A stretch of 37,519 bases of DNA, taken from assembly GCF_000525875.1 (NCBI RefSeq), contig NZ_AODF01000043.1, positions 1 through 37,519 of the forward strand, read 5' to 3'. The notes beneath the pieces were generated by a model that saw nothing but the letters and a program-made list of their open reading frames with translations, did no database searches and was not told the origin of the DNA. A program made the translations under genes and the position numbers. Shown one piece after another: positions 8,294 to 18,402 of this stretch (its first letter is position 1; the number at the start of each line of letters is the position of its first letter). This DNA comes from Listeria floridensis FSL S10-1187. GTDB lineage: Bacteria > Bacillota > Bacilli > Lactobacillales > Listeriaceae.

Positions 8294-9824
8294 GTGCCGC
8301 TACCCCCTCTTCCTCTGCCGTTTTCGCTTTGCTACTTGCATGTAAATACGCTTTCGCGCTTGCAGTAAGCACATCATGGTCAATCCCGATTCCGTGGAAA
8401 TTTGCTCCGCTTTCCGTTTCAATCACAACATGAACTTCTGCTTGCGCATCTTGCCCCGCCGTAATCGCTTGAATACGGTAATCTACAAGCGTCAGCCTCT
8501 GCCCAGTAAGGCGGTCGATCGTATTATAAATCGCTTCAATACTTCCCGCACCCGTTGCCGCGTCTTCTTGCACATCTGCCGATTCTTTCCCTGAAATCCG
8601 AATCACCGCACCTTGAATCCCGCCCGTCACGTACTGCACTTGCATGTGATTGAGTACAAAGCGTTCGCTTGCTTCATTTTGCTGACCAAGAATTAGCGCG
8701 TGCAAATCTTCTTCCGATACAAACTTCTTCACGTCCGCAAGTGCCTTAAAGCGCTTAAAAGCTGCTTTTTGTTCCTGCTCATCAAGCACGTAACCAAGTT
8801 CTTCCATTCGGTTTGTAAAAGCGTGCCGACCTGAAAGTTTTCCAAGCGGCAGCGAATTTTTTTCGACACCGACAAGAGCAGGCGTGATGATTTCATACGT
8901 GTCTGGATTTTTAAGCACTCCATCTTGATGAATGCCCGATTCATGCGCAAAGGCATTGCCGCCGATTACTGCTTTATTTTTCGGCACCGGAAGCCCTGAA
9001 AGACGACTGACAAGATCACTGGTACTTTTGATTTGATCCAGCTTAATATGTGATTCCGCCGCATAAATATCCTTGCGAATATGAAGCGCTACAGCCACTT
9101 CTTCAAGTGCCGTATTTCCTGCGCGTTCCCCGATTCCGTTGATCGCACCTTCCACACGCAGCGCACCGTTTTCAATCGCCGCGAGCGAATTGGCTGCCGC
9201 CATGCCAAGATCATTATGACAATGTGACGAAAAAATAACGTCATCAAATTCTGGAATATGCTGCTTCAAGTCACGAAACAGCTGCCCGAATTCCGTTGGA
9301 TTGGTATAGCCGACCGTATCCGGAATATTAATAACACTTGCCCCTGCATCGATCGCCGTTTGCACCGCCTGAATCAAAAAGAGGCGCTCCGTCCGCGTTG
9401 CGTCTTCCGGTGAAAACTGAACCACATCAAAATACTTTTTCGCATAAGCGACATGTTCTGCAATCGACTTAAGCACTTCCGCGCGGCTCATTTTCAACTT
9501 ATACATCATATGAACATCACTCGTTGCGAGGAAAACATGAATTTGCGGCTTTTGCGCATGTTGGAGCGCTTCACAAACTCGGTCAATATCTTTCCGGTTA
9601 CAGCGCGCAAGCCCAGTTACAGCCGAACTCGTGAGCGCCTCAGCCACACTTTTTACACATTCAAAATCTCCTAGAGAAGCAATCGGAAAGCCCGCTTCAA
9701 TCACATCAACGCCCAGCTTCTCGAGCTGTAACGCGATTTGAACTTTCTCCTTTACATCAAAATTCACACCCGGTGTCTGCTCGCCGTCGCGAAGCGTTGT
9801 ATCAAAAAACTGGATTTTTTTTAT
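8283..9824 (-). CDS. leuA: 2-isopropylmalate synthase (start codon appears to be ATA)
   Basis: LeuA condenses 2-ketoisovalerate with acetyl-CoA, the first leucine-specific step. An HMGL-like TIM barrel carries [11 protein letters not shown] (metal-binding HxH), and the C-terminal leucine-sensing domain spans the last ~130 residues. The first in-frame conventional start (GTG, 9767) would remove the essential [12 protein letters not shown] motif, which is encoded in the same frame just upstream. Extending to a GAGGTG ribosome-binding site gives a start at ATA (9824-9822), 8 bases after it, and a 513-residue protein of normal LeuA length beginning (M)[13 protein letters not shown]. Either ATA replaced ATG or there is a base error. 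A small hairpin (9866-9881) sits in the 56-base gap after ilvC. Confidence 0.93.
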   Translation of the reverse strand: MKKIQFFDTTLRDGEQTPGVNFDVKEKVQIALQLEKLGVDVIEAGFPIASLGDFECVKSVAEALTSSAVTGLARCNRKDIDRVCEALQHAQKPQIHVFLATSDVHMMYKLKMSRAEVLKSIAEHVAYAKKYFDVVQFSPEDATRTERLFLIQAVQTAIDAGASVINIPDTVGYTNPTEFGQLFRDLKQHIPEFDDVIFSSHCHNDLGMAAANSLAAIENGALRVEGAINGIGERAGNTALEEVAVALHIRKDIYAAESHIKLDQIKSTSDLVSRLSGLPVPKNKAVIGGNAFAHESGIHQDGVLKNPDTYEIITPALVGVEKNSLPLGKLSGRHAFTNRMEELGYVLDEQEQKAAFKRFKALADVKKFVSEEDLHALILGQQNEASERFVLNHMQVQYVTGGIQGAVIRISGKESADVQEDAATGAGSIEAIYNTIDRLTGQRLTLVDYRIQAITAGQDAQAEVHVVIETESGANFHGIGIDHDVLTASAKAYLHASSKAKTAEEEGVAAHGL

Positions 9825-9880
9825 CTGGATTTCACCTCAAGATTCAATTTTTTGTGGATTAAAGCGAGCTCGAAAGCTCG

Positions 9881-10933
<1,053 letters not shown>

Positions 10934-10939
10934 CTACCG

Positions 10940-11422
10940 TTACTTTTGACTTCTCGTAAACCCAGTTACCCCAGTCCGTGCCATTTGTTTAATCCCATAC
11001 GGCCGCACAATTTCCGCGAAAGCATCCACTTTTTCACTTGTACCGGTTATTTGAATCACAATGCTCTTTGCCCCGACATCAATGACCATCGCCCGAAAAG
11101 GTTCAATCACTGCATTAATTTCGCTGCGCTGCGCCGCATTTGCATTTAACTTTACGATCGCAAGCTCACGTTCGAGATGTGGTTCATCCGTAATATCACT
11201 GACTTTCAGCACATCAATTTGCTTATTGAGCTGCTTTGTCACCTGTTCAATCTCATGGAGCGAATCCACATGAACGACAATCGTAATTCGAGAAACATTC
11301 GGCGCCTCAGTATGCCCAACCGAGATACTATCAATATTGTATTGCCGCCTCGAGATCACGCCTGTTATCCGGTTGAGAACGCCAGATGAATTATTCACAG
11401 TCGCTGTAATGATTCGACGCAT
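10940..11422 (-). CDS. ilvN: acetolactate synthase small (regulatory) subunit
   Basis: IlvN activates IlvB and gives valine feedback control. The 160 residues match the family. An N-terminal ACT domain is evident (ITATVNNSSGVLNRITGVI, residues 4-22), with a second ACT-like half after residue 80 that includes IVIQITGTSEKVDAF. The start lies 2 bases after the ilvB stop, the standard ilvBN arrangement. Confidence 0.96.
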   Translation of the reverse strand: MRRIITATVNNSSGVLNRITGVISRRQYNIDSISVGHTEAPNVSRITIVVHVDSLHEIEQVTKQLNKQIDVLKVSDITDEPHLERELAIVKLNANAAQRSEINAVIEPFRAMVIDVGAKSIVIQITGTSEKVDAFAEIVRPYGIKQMARTGVTGFTRSQK

Positions 11423-11424
11423 TG

Positions 11425-13131
11425 TCAGTCCACTCCCTCCATTTGATGATTAGGCTTCCCACTTGGAACCATTGGGAGCACCAGTTCATTTTTGGCAATA
11501 TGCGCATCCACGACAACGGCACCCGGCTCTGAAAATGCTTTTTTCAAGTCTCGCTCAAGCGTTTTCGGATTCGTTAACCGAACTGCTTTTACCCCATAAG
11601 CTTCCGCCAATTTCACAAAATCCGGCTGGCTTTCAAAAATCGAGTGGGAGAAGCGTTCCCCGTGGAATTTTTCTTGCCACTGTTTCACCATCCCAAGCGC
11701 TCCATTGTTCAAAATGACAATTTTAATATCCAACCCGTAATCATTTAAAATCGCCAGTTCCTGACTGGTCATCTGGAACCCTCCGTCGCCGACAAAGGCC
11801 ACTACCGTCTTATCCGGATACGCCAGCTTCGCCCCAATCGCCGCCGGCAAACCAAATCCCATCGTTCCAAGCCCTCCGCTCGTAATGATTTGATGATCAA
11901 ACCGAAACGGATAAAATTGTGCGACCCACATTTGATGTTGTCCCACATCCGTTGCCACTAAGGCTTCCCCTCGCGTGAGTTCACCCACAAGTTCAATCAA
12001 GCGCTGTGGTTTGATTTCCCCCACTGTGTTTTTATCATAATGAAACGGATGACGGCTTTTCCTTGTAAGATTCAGCTTTACCCAATGAGAAACATCCGGC
12101 GGAGCAAGCAAATCCATGGTCAGAAGTGCGCGGAGCGCTTCTCGAATATCTGCCACAATCGGAATTTGTGTCGTAATCACTTTCCCAATTTCAGCAGGAT
12201 CGATATCCACGTGTGCAATCACGGCTTTTTTCGCAAATTCCTGCGGTGCACTCGCCAAGCGATCATCAAAACGCGATCCGAAATTAATTAAGAGATCACA
12301 ATCCGTTAGTGCCATGTTCGCGGCATATGAACCGTGCATTCCCCCCATTCCAAGAAATAAATCACTGTCCGGCGAAAAGCTTCCAAGCCCAAGTAGCGTA
12401 TTGACTACCGGAATTTGATAGCGTTCTGCAAACTCAGCCAGTTCTACCGTTCCGCGTGAATGATTAACACCAGCTCCAGCAAGAATCAGCGGCTTTTTGG
12501 CATTTAATAGCGCTTGCATCAGTTTCTCAAGCTGTAACGGATTCGGCATGAGAGTCGGCTGATAGCCTGGTAAATCAATCAAATCATCTTTTACTTTATT
12601 TGTTTCAGCAATCCCGATATCTTTCGGAATATCTACAACGACTGGCCCCTTTCGACCAGTATTGGCAATATGAAACGCTTCGTTAACGATTCGCGGCAGC
12701 TCCCTGACATCTCGTACTTGATAATTGTATTTCGTAATCGGAATCGTAAGTCCGATCATATCCGCTTCCTGAAAAGCATCTTTACCGATTCCCGGCATGT
12801 GAACTTGACCAGTAAAAACAACGAGCGGAATCGAATCACTCATCGCATCCGCAATCCCCGTCAGTACATTCGTTGCACCCGGACCGCTTGTCACAACAAC
12901 AACACCGGGCTTTCCTGTCGCTCGGGCATATCCTTCAGCAGCATGAACTGCTCCCTGCTCGTGACGCGTCAGAATGTGCGGGATTTTCGCATCATAAAGC
13001 GCATCATAGAGAGGCAAGACTGCCCCGCCGGGATAACCGAAAATAAAATCCACATCTTGTTTCTCAAGGGCATCTATCAAAAGTTCGGCACCAGATTTCA
13101 ACTGTTCGCCTTTTTTTGTATCAATCAGCAT
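11425..13131 (-). CDS. ilvB: acetolactate synthase catalytic subunit
   Basis: This ThDP-, FAD- and Mg-dependent enzyme makes acetolactate or acetohydroxybutyrate. The 568 residues match the AHAS large subunit. Domains in order: the Pyr domain with FGYPGGAVLPLYDAL and the catalytic Glu in HEQGAVHAAEGYAR; the central FAD domain around residues 190-340; and the PP domain with the ThDP motif starting VGDGGFQMT and ending ILNNGALG. It follows ilvD by 23 bases and is followed by ilvN. This is an anabolic AHAS, not a catabolic AlsS, judging from its partner IlvN and its operon. Confidence 0.97.
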   Translation of the reverse strand: MLIDTKKGEQLKSGAELLIDALEKQDVDFIFGYPGGAVLPLYDALYDAKIPHILTRHEQGAVHAAEGYARATGKPGVVVVTSGPGATNVLTGIADAMSDSIPLVVFTGQVHMPGIGKDAFQEADMIGLTIPITKYNYQVRDVRELPRIVNEAFHIANTGRKGPVVVDIPKDIGIAETNKVKDDLIDLPGYQPTLMPNPLQLEKLMQALLNAKKPLILAGAGVNHSRGTVELAEFAERYQIPVVNTLLGLGSFSPDSDLFLGMGGMHGSYAANMALTDCDLLINFGSRFDDRLASAPQEFAKKAVIAHVDIDPAEIGKVITTQIPIVADIREALRALLTMDLLAPPDVSHWVKLNLTRKSRHPFHYDKNTVGEIKPQRLIELVGELTRGEALVATDVGQHQMWVAQFYPFRFDHQIITSGGLGTMGFGLPAAIGAKLAYPDKTVVAFVGDGGFQMTSQELAILNDYGLDIKIVILNNGALGMVKQWQEKFHGERFSHSIFESQPDFVKLAEAYGVKAVRLTNPKTLERDLKKAFSEPGAVVVDAHIAKNELVLPMVPSGKPNHQMEGVD

Positions 13132-13154
13132 TTTTCCACCCCATTTATCAAATT

Positions 13155-14846
13155 TTAATCCATTAGTTCATCTGGAATTTTCATGACTCCGCCTGTATGA
13201 GCAGAAGTAACAAGTGCCGTATAACGAGCTAAATAACCCGTTTTTACTTTCGCTTTAAACTTCGGAAGCTTCCTTTTCCGTTCCGCTAGTTCAGCATCTG
13301 AAACATCCACATTGATCGTCCGGCTCGGCAAATCAATAATGATGGTATCGCCGTCTTCAACAAGTGCAATCGGACCACCTGCAGCAGCTTCCGGCGAAAT
13401 ATGACCAACCGCAATGCCTCGTGTTGCCCCAGAGAAGCGTCCATCTGTAATCAGTGCAACATCTTTCCCTAAACCGCGCCCGACAATTGATGAAGTAGGG
13501 GCGAGCATTTCAGGCATTCCCGGCCCACCTTTTGGCCCTTCATAGCGAATTACAACCACATCGCCTTCCATAACCGTATGATTATCAATCGCTTCCACCG
13601 CTTCATCGTGAGAACTGAAGCAAACCGCTTTTCCGGTAAACACTTTCACAGTGGGGTCGACGCCGCCGACTTTAATCGCGGCTCCTTTCGGTGCAATGTT
13701 ACCGAACAGAATCGATAACCCTCCAACTGGACTGTATGGCTTTTCTTTCGGATGAATAACCGCTTGATCATGAATTTTGGCATCACTCACATTTTCACGG
13801 ATTGTCTTTCCTGTCACTGTAATCCGATCTGGATGAATCACGTTGCCTAAATCAACCAGTTCTTTAATAATCGCCGAAACCCCGCCTGCCTCATGCACAT
13901 CATGCATCGAATACGCAGAAGAAGGAGCGATCTTCGAAAGGTAAGGGACACGCTCAGCGATTTCATTAATCCGCTCCAAGTCGTAATCAATTCCCGCTTC
14001 ATTTGCCAGCGCAAGCGTATGTAAAACTGTATTCGTTGAACCACCCATTGCCATATCAAGCGCAAACGCATCATCAATCGCTTCTTTCGTCACAATATCG
14101 CGCGGCTTGATGTCTCTTTTCACGAGCTCCATCAAATGAAAAGCGGACTCACGAATCAGCTCGCGCCGCTCGCTCGACACAGCAAGCGTTGTCCCGTTTC
14201 CAGGAAGGGCAAGCCCAAGAATTTCCATCAAGCAGTTCATTGAATTTGCCGTGAACATTCCCGCACAAGACCCACATGTTGGACAAGCATTTTGTTCGAG
14301 GTCAAGAAACTCTTCTTTCGTCATTTTTCCATCCTTAAAAGTTCCTACCGCTTCAAACATCGAAGAAAGCGTCAGCGCTTTGCCTTCCGCAGAAAGCCCA
14401 GCTTTCATCGGCCCGCCCGAACAAAAGACTGCCGGAACATTTGTCCGTACCGAAGCGAGTAGCATCCCGGGTGTAATTTTGTCGCAGTTTGGGATGTAGA
14501 AAACACCGTCAAACCAGTGCGCATTGATAACCGTCTCCGCCGCATCAGCAATGATTTCTCTGCTTGGTAGCGAGTAACGCATACCAATATGCCCCATCGC
14601 GATCCCGTCGTCCACACCAATCGTATTAAACTCAAAAGGAATGCCTCCTGCTTCACGAATCGCTTCTTTCGCTACATCCGCTAACTCGCGTAAATGCACA
14701 TGTCCCGGCACAATATCAATATAGGAATTGCAGATTGCAATAAAAGGTTTGTTCATATCACCGGCTGATTTCAACTGACCGGTTGCATGCAGCAAACTTC
14801 TTGCCGGAGCTTGATCCACGCCTTTTTTAATCTTGTCACTTCTCAT
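13155..14846 (-). CDS. ilvD: dihydroxy-acid dehydratase
   Basis: IlvD removes water from the dihydroxy acids to give the branched-chain 2-keto acids, using an Fe-S cluster. The 563 residues match the family. Cluster cysteines appear in NCDKITPGM and [36 protein letters not shown] and the C-terminal [14 protein letters not shown] are conserved blocks. It is the first structural gene of the operon and lies about 100 bases downstream of the attenuator terminator. Confidence 0.97.
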   Translation of the reverse strand: MRSDKIKKGVDQAPARSLLHATGQLKSAGDMNKPFIAICNSYIDIVPGHVHLRELADVAKEAIREAGGIPFEFNTIGVDDGIAMGHIGMRYSLPSREIIADAAETVINAHWFDGVFYIPNCDKITPGMLLASVRTNVPAVFCSGGPMKAGLSAEGKALTLSSMFEAVGTFKDGKMTKEEFLDLEQNACPTCGSCAGMFTANSMNCLMEILGLALPGNGTTLAVSSERRELIRESAFHLMELVKRDIKPRDIVTKEAIDDAFALDMAMGGSTNTVLHTLALANEAGIDYDLERINEIAERVPYLSKIAPSSAYSMHDVHEAGGVSAIIKELVDLGNVIHPDRITVTGKTIRENVSDAKIHDQAVIHPKEKPYSPVGGLSILFGNIAPKGAAIKVGGVDPTVKVFTGKAVCFSSHDEAVEAIDNHTVMEGDVVVIRYEGPKGGPGMPEMLAPTSSIVGRGLGKDVALITDGRFSGATRGIAVGHISPEAAAGGPIALVEDGDTIIIDLPSRTINVDVSDAELAERKRKLPKFKAKVKTGYLARYTALVTSAHTGGVMKIPDELMD

Positions 14847-14950
14847 CTTTACGCCTCATTTCTTTATCGAATGATTTTGTCAAAACAAAATTTTTAGAAT
14901 TTAAAGAATCTAAACATTTCACCATGCCTACTACGATTCGTATAAAAACG

Positions 14951-15062
14951 GAAAATAAAAAGCACCCCATTTTTTAAAATAAAAAACGGGATGCTTGTCA
15001 AGAATCCCATTTAAACGAAACAGGACTCAAACGACTGTATCTTGCTACAGTGTTCCAAGTCC
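14951..15062 (-). promoter_or_regulatory. rli60: ilv-leu transcription attenuator (pause hairpin, antiterminator, terminator)
   Basis: On the minus strand, three structures follow the leader peptide in order. A long hairpin (15062-15023) has GGACT/AGTCC at its base and ACTGTA/TACAGT above. An antiterminator helix follows (GGGAT at 15008-15004 with ATCCC at 14992-14988). Then a terminator hairpin (14995-14961, AGCATCCCG with the matching GGGGTGCT) ends in a U-rich tail. The 5' arm of the terminator also pairs with the antiterminator, so the two are exclusive. This is classical ribosome-mediated attenuation. The known counterpart is Rli60 upstream of ilvD in L. monocytogenes; equivalence is inferred from position and architecture. 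Confidence 0.85.
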
Positions 15063-15064
15063 AA

Positions 15065-15124
15065 TTAGAGTAATAAAATTGTAATGACGGCTTTCGTAAA
15101 CGTTGTGTGCGCTGTTGTTTTCAT
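15065..15124 (-). CDS. ilv-leu leader peptide (19 aa)
   Basis: ATG 15124-15122 lies 9 bases after AAGGAG. The 19-codon peptide MKTTAHTTFTKAVITILLL ends with Val, Ile, Ile and three Leu codons and stops just before the first attenuator hairpin. Ribosome stalling at these codons when branched-chain aminoacyl-tRNAs are scarce would favour the antiterminator and let the ilv-leu operon be transcribed. The codon cluster and the geometry make the assignment strong. Confidence 0.9.
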   Translation of the reverse strand: MKTTAHTTFTKAVITILLL

Positions 15125-15155
15125 AGTCATTAACTCCTTATCTTTTAAAATGAGA

Positions 15156-15169
15156 TGTAAGCTTTTACA
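15156..15169 (-). promoter_or_regulatory. cre-like palindrome in the ilv leader
   Basis: TGTAAGCTTTTACA matches the CcpA site consensus TGWAARCGYTWNCW at 13 of 14 positions; the central G is T. It lies about 40-50 bases downstream of the expected transcription start and 32 bases before the leader-peptide start. CcpA control of ilv-leu is known in Bacillus; its use here is inference. Confidence 0.4.
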
Positions 15170-15213
15170 TACAGTATTAATTGTTCACTCTGCTTGCTTA
15201 AGATTATTTACTT

Positions 15214-15242
15214 AATATAAACATCTTCTAATCTCCTGTCAA
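15214..15242 (-). promoter_or_regulatory. ilv-leu operon promoter
   Basis: The -35 box TTGACA (15242-15237) and -10 box TATATT (15219-15214) are separated by 17 bases on the minus strand, giving a start near 15207. Just upstream (about 15246-15262) is an AATTTTCG-type A/T-rich block that partly matches the CodY box (about 11 of 15), plausible for a branched-chain-responsive promoter but weak. Confidence 0.85.
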
Positions 15243-15387
15243 CCATTATTGCGAAAATTTTCTCTCTTTTTACATAATTCGCTTATCATTTAAAAGTCAG
15301 ACTTTATATAGTGTTCTTGATTTAACAACGATGAAAACGAATACAAAAATCATTTCTTCGCAGCAAAAATTTTTTAGCGAGATGTGG

Positions 15388-15432
15388 CTGTTCGTTATCG
15401 AAATCGAGCTGTTTTATTCCAATAACGAACAG
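15388..15432. repeat. 11-bp perfect inverted repeat downstream of the amidase gene
   Basis: CTGTTCGTTAT (15388-15398) and ATAACGAACAG (15422-15432) are perfect complements separated by 23 bases. No U-tract follows on either strand, so it is not a standard terminator. It could stabilise the 3' end of the minus-strand transcript or bind a regulator. The remaining sequence between the ilv promoter and this repeat (15245-15387) holds no gene I can support. Confidence 0.5.
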
Positions 15433-15456
15433 ACCATCATTTCAATTAAGCACTAC

Positions 15457-16440
15457 TTACAACTTTTTCATTTGTGCGATTTGCTGTTTTTCGACAATCT
15501 CAAAATGAGTGGGTTCGCTTACTTCTTCAAGTGAAAGCATTTGAATTTGACGATTGTCGTACACATGTACATACATCGCCTTGTTCGTTAAATCGTAAGC
15601 TGATGTGTATTGCGTGAACTGCACTTTATGATTTTCTCCTGTCACTACGACACCTTTCGGGATATCAAAGCTGTCTAGCACATGAAAGATCAGTTCAACC
15701 GCTTTTTCGTCTTCCACTTGATCGGCAAAATGCTTGAGAAAAGTAGCACGAACGAAACGCGACTGCGGTGTGAAATCTCCTGGAATGCCAAACAGCCCAT
15801 TTCCCTTACCTGAAGAAAAAATATCCGCTGCTCCGATTTTTCTCCCTTGATGTACTTGATCACTTAAACCGACGTAATTTTCCAAGTTTGTGACATGCCA
15901 GTCAAATTTCGGACTATTGGTAAAGGTTCCCACTGGATTATCGTAAATTTCAAAACTTCCTGGAATTGACGGCTCAACAACGAGCGACTTTCCCGATAGA
16001 TCTTGAAAGACATAATGCTGCGGAAGCGACCTGCCAAGCACGCCTCCATCAGATGAAATCGCGACTTCACGCAATACTTTTTCACGAACTTCTTCCACAT
16101 CGCGGCAATTGGCAAGTGCCCATGTCACAAATTCTTCTCCGGCAAGCGCTGTTTTTCCTGCTGCTTCAATTTCTGTTTGCGGAACATACCGATTGATATT
16201 GCCGAAGTAAAATGAACCGCCGCAAAGTCCAGCATCATTGACTCCATCAACGACCATGTTAACGCCTTTAATACTTATGCCGATGAAGCTATGCTTCGTT
16301 TGATAGTCTGTAAGTGAGGCGTTAACCGATGCACCAACCGGCATGATTAAGCCTGCATATTCTAAATCCATATCAAATTCCTGCGTTCTACCCCAGTAGG
16401 GATTACCTTGTGTTGAAAAAACACTAATTCCTGTACACAT
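15457..16440 (-). CDS. choloylglycine hydrolase family amidase (bile salt hydrolase / penicillin V acylase-like)
   Basis: This Ntn-hydrolase cleaves linear amide bonds such as conjugated bile salts, penicillin V or N-acyl amides. The 327 residues are the family size. Cys2 becomes the N-terminal nucleophile after Met removal. Arg18 (in WGRTQEFD), Asn175 (in TFTNSPKFDW) and Arg228 (in FTPQSRFVR) fall at the same numbers as in clostridial bile salt hydrolase. Position 21, normally Asp, is Glu here. The loop near residue 80 (GGSFYFGN) lacks the typical bile-salt-hydrolase Asn signature, so the substrate is uncertain. It is cytoplasmic, with no signal peptide. Its ribosome-binding site AAAGGAGCG overlaps the stop of the upstream MFS gene, so the two share a transcript. 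Confidence 0.85.
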   Translation of the reverse strand: MCTGISVFSTQGNPYWGRTQEFDMDLEYAGLIMPVGASVNASLTDYQTKHSFIGISIKGVNMVVDGVNDAGLCGGSFYFGNINRYVPQTEIEAAGKTALAGEEFVTWALANCRDVEEVREKVLREVAISSDGGVLGRSLPQHYVFQDLSGKSLVVEPSIPGSFEIYDNPVGTFTNSPKFDWHVTNLENYVGLSDQVHQGRKIGAADIFSSGKGNGLFGIPGDFTPQSRFVRATFLKHFADQVEDEKAVELIFHVLDSFDIPKGVVVTGENHKVQFTQYTSAYDLTNKAMYVHVYDNRQIQMLSLEEVSEPTHFEIVEKQQIAQMKKL

Positions 16441-16455
16441 CTAAAAATCGCTCCT

Positions 16456-17654
16456 TTAGTTAGCTGTTTGATTTCGTTTGATAAATATGACGGCAAGACC
16501 GCCTAGCAGGAACGTACCTGCTAAAAAGAGAAATGCCGATTGATACGAGCCAGTTTGTTCAACTAATCCCCCGATGATCATTGGGCAAAAAAGCCGCCAA
16601 ACACGCCTCCCGCATTTACGGTTGCATATTTCGTTGCGATCTCCTCCGGTTTAAACAAGCTATGTGGCAAGCTCATTAGCGTTGAGAAAGTGAGGATGCA
16701 GATCATGTTTGAGACGCACAACAAGGCGATTGCTGCTGTCAGGTTTTGAACGGCAAACACACCATAAATACACAATGCACCGATGATTGCAGTTCCGATA
16801 ATGATGCTTTTTTCTTTATCGCGGAAATAGCGTCCGATGATGTAGCCGCCTCCTACCCCGGCGACTAGGATGAAGATACCGGTCAGTGAACTGACGTAGC
16901 TGACTTGATCAATCGGCAAGCCGCGCGTTTCATTCAAATAAGACGCGAGCCAACTTGTCAGGCCGTAAACGGAAGCGTTGATCAAGAACGCAGAAACGAT
17001 TAATACCCAAATGGCGGGATCTTTTAATATCTTGGAAAACGGCAGGCTCACTTTTCCTACACCGGATTCTTTTTTGGCGCTGCTTGGTTTCGGCAAAGCG
17101 AAGAAAAGCAGCAGGGCAATCACAATGACGATGCCCCCCATGATGTAGTAGGTCGTGCGCCAGCCGACCGCCGTAAGAAGCGGCGCAACCAAAAGCGGAC
17201 CGACAAACATTGCAAAGCCGGAAGAAGACAACATAATCGTCTGCGCAAAGCCCTTTTTCTCAGTCGGAATATTCGCAGCTATAAAACCACTGACAGACGG
17301 AGGATAGCCGGAGTGCGCAAGGGCACCGGTCAGGAAGCGGATAACGACGAGAAAGAGTAGTGAAAAGCCGACACCAAAAATCATCAGGAATAAGCCAACG
17401 CCGATGAGTGAGCATACGAGAACTGGTTTTGGCCCGAAACGATTGCTCAAATAGCCCATTGGAATTTGCATGATCGTATAACCTAAGAAAAATGCGCCGA
17501 GAATAATGCCTTTTTCGCTTGGATTAAAGCCCAAGTCTTGCGAAACAGAGACAAGTGAGATACCAATCGTATACTTGTCAACATAAACACAGGTGTAGCC
17601 GATAAATAAAATTAACAGCAAAAACAGTGATTTGTTCGATTTACTTGTTGTCAT
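16456..17654 (-). CDS. MFS transporter, frame broken near the C-terminus
   Basis: A major facilitator with about 12 membrane segments. TM1 is at residues 10-30, followed by the loop VDKYTIGISLVSVSQDLGF. The motif GYLSNRFGPKP lies between TM2 and TM3, and GWRTTYY precedes TM6. The reading frame stops at 16578 (358 residues), but the next frame continues with MIIGGLVEQTGSYQSAF and a last membrane helix to TAA at 16458-16456, about 400 residues in total, the normal size. One missing C (CCC for CCCC near 16582) explains the break. Its amidase partner suggests it imports the amide substrate or exports a product; this is inference. Confidence 0.85.
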
Positions 17655-17756
17655 TTTATGTACATTCTCCCCTCTATTTTTTGCTGAAATGTAGCTTTAA
17701 AATGCGCTCCGATCTCATTCTCATCTTTTACCCCGCAAATGGCATCCCTCCTAAAA

Positions 17757-17803
17757 AAAACGCTTCTGATCAAAGTAATTATAACACCGTGAAAGCGTTT
17801 TAA
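17757..17803 (-). promoter_or_regulatory. putative MFS-amidase promoter region with cre-like site
   Basis: On the minus strand a TATAAT (17783-17778) lies close to a cre-like sequence (17790-17803, TGAAAGCGTTTTAA on the plus strand, one mismatch to consensus). AAAACGCTT and AAGCGTTTT form an inverted repeat spanning 17757-17801, followed by a run of U. It could act as a CcpA operator pair or a leader hairpin. No good -35 box is visible, so confidence is limited. Confidence 0.4.
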
Positions 17804-17856
17804 AATAAAATGCCACAATAAATTTTATCATTTTTAATTTAGTTCACATTTTCGAC

Positions 17857-17893
17857 AAAAAGAGCACCTTGTCATCGACAAGGTGCTCTTTTT
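17857..17893. terminator. bidirectional terminator
   Basis: A perfect 17-bp stem (AAAAAGAGCACCTTGTC and its complement) has a 3-nt loop. It ends the VOC gene on the minus strand and insulates the MFS-amidase promoter. Confidence 0.9.
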
Positions 17894-17900
17894 GATTCAC

Positions 17901-18332
17901 TTAAAAAATTAGCAAGCCGTTTTCATCGTACTTAAAGTCTGGTCCCCAAGCAACTTCCCAAAAGTAACCGTCAGGATCGGAAAAGTAAGCATGATAGCCG
18001 CCCCAAAAGACGTCTATTGGCTCCTTCACGATGGTCGCTCCTGCTGCACGAGCGAGCTCGATCACTTTATCCACTTCGACTTTGCTCGGAACGTTATAGG
18101 CAAGTGTGATGCCTGAAAAACCGTTACTGATTTCCGGCGGATTTTCCGAATTAATATCTTTTACAAGGTTGCTAAGCGGAAACAGCTCAAATTTTGTTCC
18201 GTGAGTATTGAAGAATATTACTTCTGGGCTGTCCGCCGTTTCTTCCGTTTGAAAACCCAGTTTATCTCGGTAAAACCGTACAGATTCTTCCATGTTTCTA
18301 ACTCCCAAACAAATAATTGATACGCGATTCAT
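17901..18332 (-). CDS. VOC (glyoxalase/bleomycin-resistance) family protein
   Basis: The protein has 143 residues from ATG 18332, chosen because a GGGGGGAG ribosome-binding site lies 6 bases upstream; the longer frame would start inside that site. Two beta-alpha-beta-beta-beta halves are visible: residues 3-55 (ICLGVRNMEESVRFYRDKLGF) and about 72-140, ending with AYFSDPDGYFWEVAWGP. This pattern is typical of VOC metalloenzymes and drug-binding proteins. The exact activity cannot be told. It is followed by a strong terminator and appears monocistronic. Confidence 0.85.
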   Translation of the reverse strand: MNRVSIICLGVRNMEESVRFYRDKLGFQTEETADSPEVIFFNTHGTKFELFPLSNLVKDINSENPPEISNGFSGITLAYNVPSKVEVDKVIELARAAGATIVKEPIDVFWGGYHAYFSDPDGYFWEVAWGPDFKYDENGLLIF

Positions 18333-18402
18333 TTTTTCTCCCCCCATCTTTACTGGCTTAAGCTTACCATGTCGATCGCAAGCTTTTCAAAAAGGAACGT
18401 CT

